Below are positions 4,866 through 5,306 of a stretch of DNA of 5,306 nt, in pieces (the first letter of the stretch is position 1; every line of letters starts with the position of its first letter). The DNA is from Conexibacter sp. (GTDB lineage: Bacteria > Actinomycetota > Thermoleophilia > Solirubrobacterales > Solirubrobacteraceae): assembly GCA_025964215.1 (NCBI GenBank), contig JAOPZG010000229.1:1-5306 (forward strand), written 5' to 3'. A program made the position numbers and the translations under genes. The notes below the pieces were generated by a model that made no database searches, had not been told where the DNA came from, and saw only the letters and a program-made list of their open reading frames with translations.

Positions 4866-5306
4866 TCAGACGGCCGCGTGGAAGTCGCTGCCGCACGTCG
4901 ACCACGCGCCGAGGCCGGCGTCGGAGGCCCGGAGCTCGGCCTCGTGGTAGTCGCCGTAGCGCTCGAAGCGCGGGGCGGCGTCGTCGGCCTCCGAGAAGCC
5001 GGCCGCCACGACGTCGCGCCCGAGGTCGTCGCCGGCGATCTCGACGTAGGCGAGCAGGTGGCCCTCGCCGTCGCGGACGTCGCCGCGGCGGTCGGTCGTC
5101 AGCGTCACGAGCGCGCCGGTCCCGCCGGCGGTGTCGAGCACGCCGTCGCCGTCGGCGTCGGCCGGAGCCGAGAACGTGCGCGCGAGGCTCAGCGCGGTCG
5201 CCGCGGCGCCGTCGCACTCCTCCGGATCCTCGGGCGCGTCGATGCCGACGAGCTCGACCGTCTCGGTCGCCGAGCCGTCGGTGCGCCGGACGCGGAGGGT
5301 GTCGCC
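4866..5306 (-). CDS. Staphylococcal-nuclease-fold (SNase/TNase) protein, C-terminal part (5' end off window)
   Basis: The last 146 codons of a gene that enters from beyond base 5306 and stops at TGA 4866. The order is that of the thermonuclease OB-fold: GDTLRVRRTDG, VELVGIDAPE, C31, LARTF, LVTLTTD, GHLLAYVEI, a loop with GRDVVAAGFSE, Y117 and Y120, HEAELRASDAGLGAWSTC138. Compared with S. aureus nuclease, the metal-binding Asp21 and Asp40 (D2 and D23 here) and Glu43 (E26) are kept. The position of Arg35 is Glu (E18), and that of Arg87 is His (H83). An insertion with DADGDGVLD at residues 50-58 matches the DxDxDGxxD calcium-loop pattern. C31 and C138 could form a disulfide, which would fit an exported protein, but the N-terminus is not in view. 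Family membership is firm. Nuclease activity is doubtful, and a binding or structural role is possible. Confidence 0.88.
   Translation of the reverse strand, partial: GDTLRVRRTDGSATETVELVGIDAPEDPEECDGAAATALSLARTFSAPADADGDGVLDTAGGTGALVTLTTDRRGDVRDGEGHLLAYVEIAGDDLGRDVVAAGFSEADDAAPRFERYGDYHEAELRASDAGLGAWSTCGSDFHAAV

Overview
The DNA is very GC-rich, with strong G/C preference at third codon positions and Ala/Arg/Asp-rich proteins. This fits a high-GC actinobacterium. The style of the proteins (ArsR-like winged-helix regulators without metal ligands, small secreted Cys-rich proteins, ECF sigma factors with unorthodox partners) suggests Thermoleophilia/Solirubrobacterales. That placement is an inference, since no marker gene is present. 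No tRNA, rRNA, CRISPR array or insertion sequence is visible. Eight coding regions can be supported besides one hypothetical gene; the first and last run off the window.

Left part (1-2251, all minus strand): an ECF-type RNA polymerase sigma factor is followed, with a 4-nt GTGA overlap, by a single-pass membrane protein in the position of an anti-sigma factor. After a 59-bp gap carrying an inverted repeat comes a partial gene. It encodes a winged-helix-like N-terminus, a Cys/His cluster and a stretch resembling DnaC/IstB-type ATPases whose P-loop is not intact.

Centre (2252-3423): a 165-bp intergenic region separates the sigma gene from a divergent two-gene plus-strand unit. The first gene encodes a small secreted protein with six mature cysteines. 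The second, coupled through TGATG, encodes a secreted protein whose globular domain is clearly homologous to the extracytoplasmic domain of the putative anti-sigma protein (20 identities in 48 positions by hand alignment, including both cysteines). The same outer domain therefore occurs on both sides of one divergent promoter region: once membrane-tethered behind a sigma factor, once free and secreted. This is the most interesting signal in the window and may be a self-contained extracytoplasmic sensing system.

Right part (3424-5306): two related winged-helix regulators are transcribed divergently with only 26 bp between their start codons. The plus-strand one converges on an unrecognised 136-aa gene, the two stop codons overlapping in CTAG. 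A 197-bp gap holds a good sigma-70-like promoter for that gene and a 6-bp-arm inverted repeat just upstream of it. The window ends with the C-terminal part of a staphylococcal-nuclease-fold protein. It keeps the acidic active-site residues but appears to lack both catalytic arginines, and it carries a calcium-loop-like DxDxDGxxD insertion.
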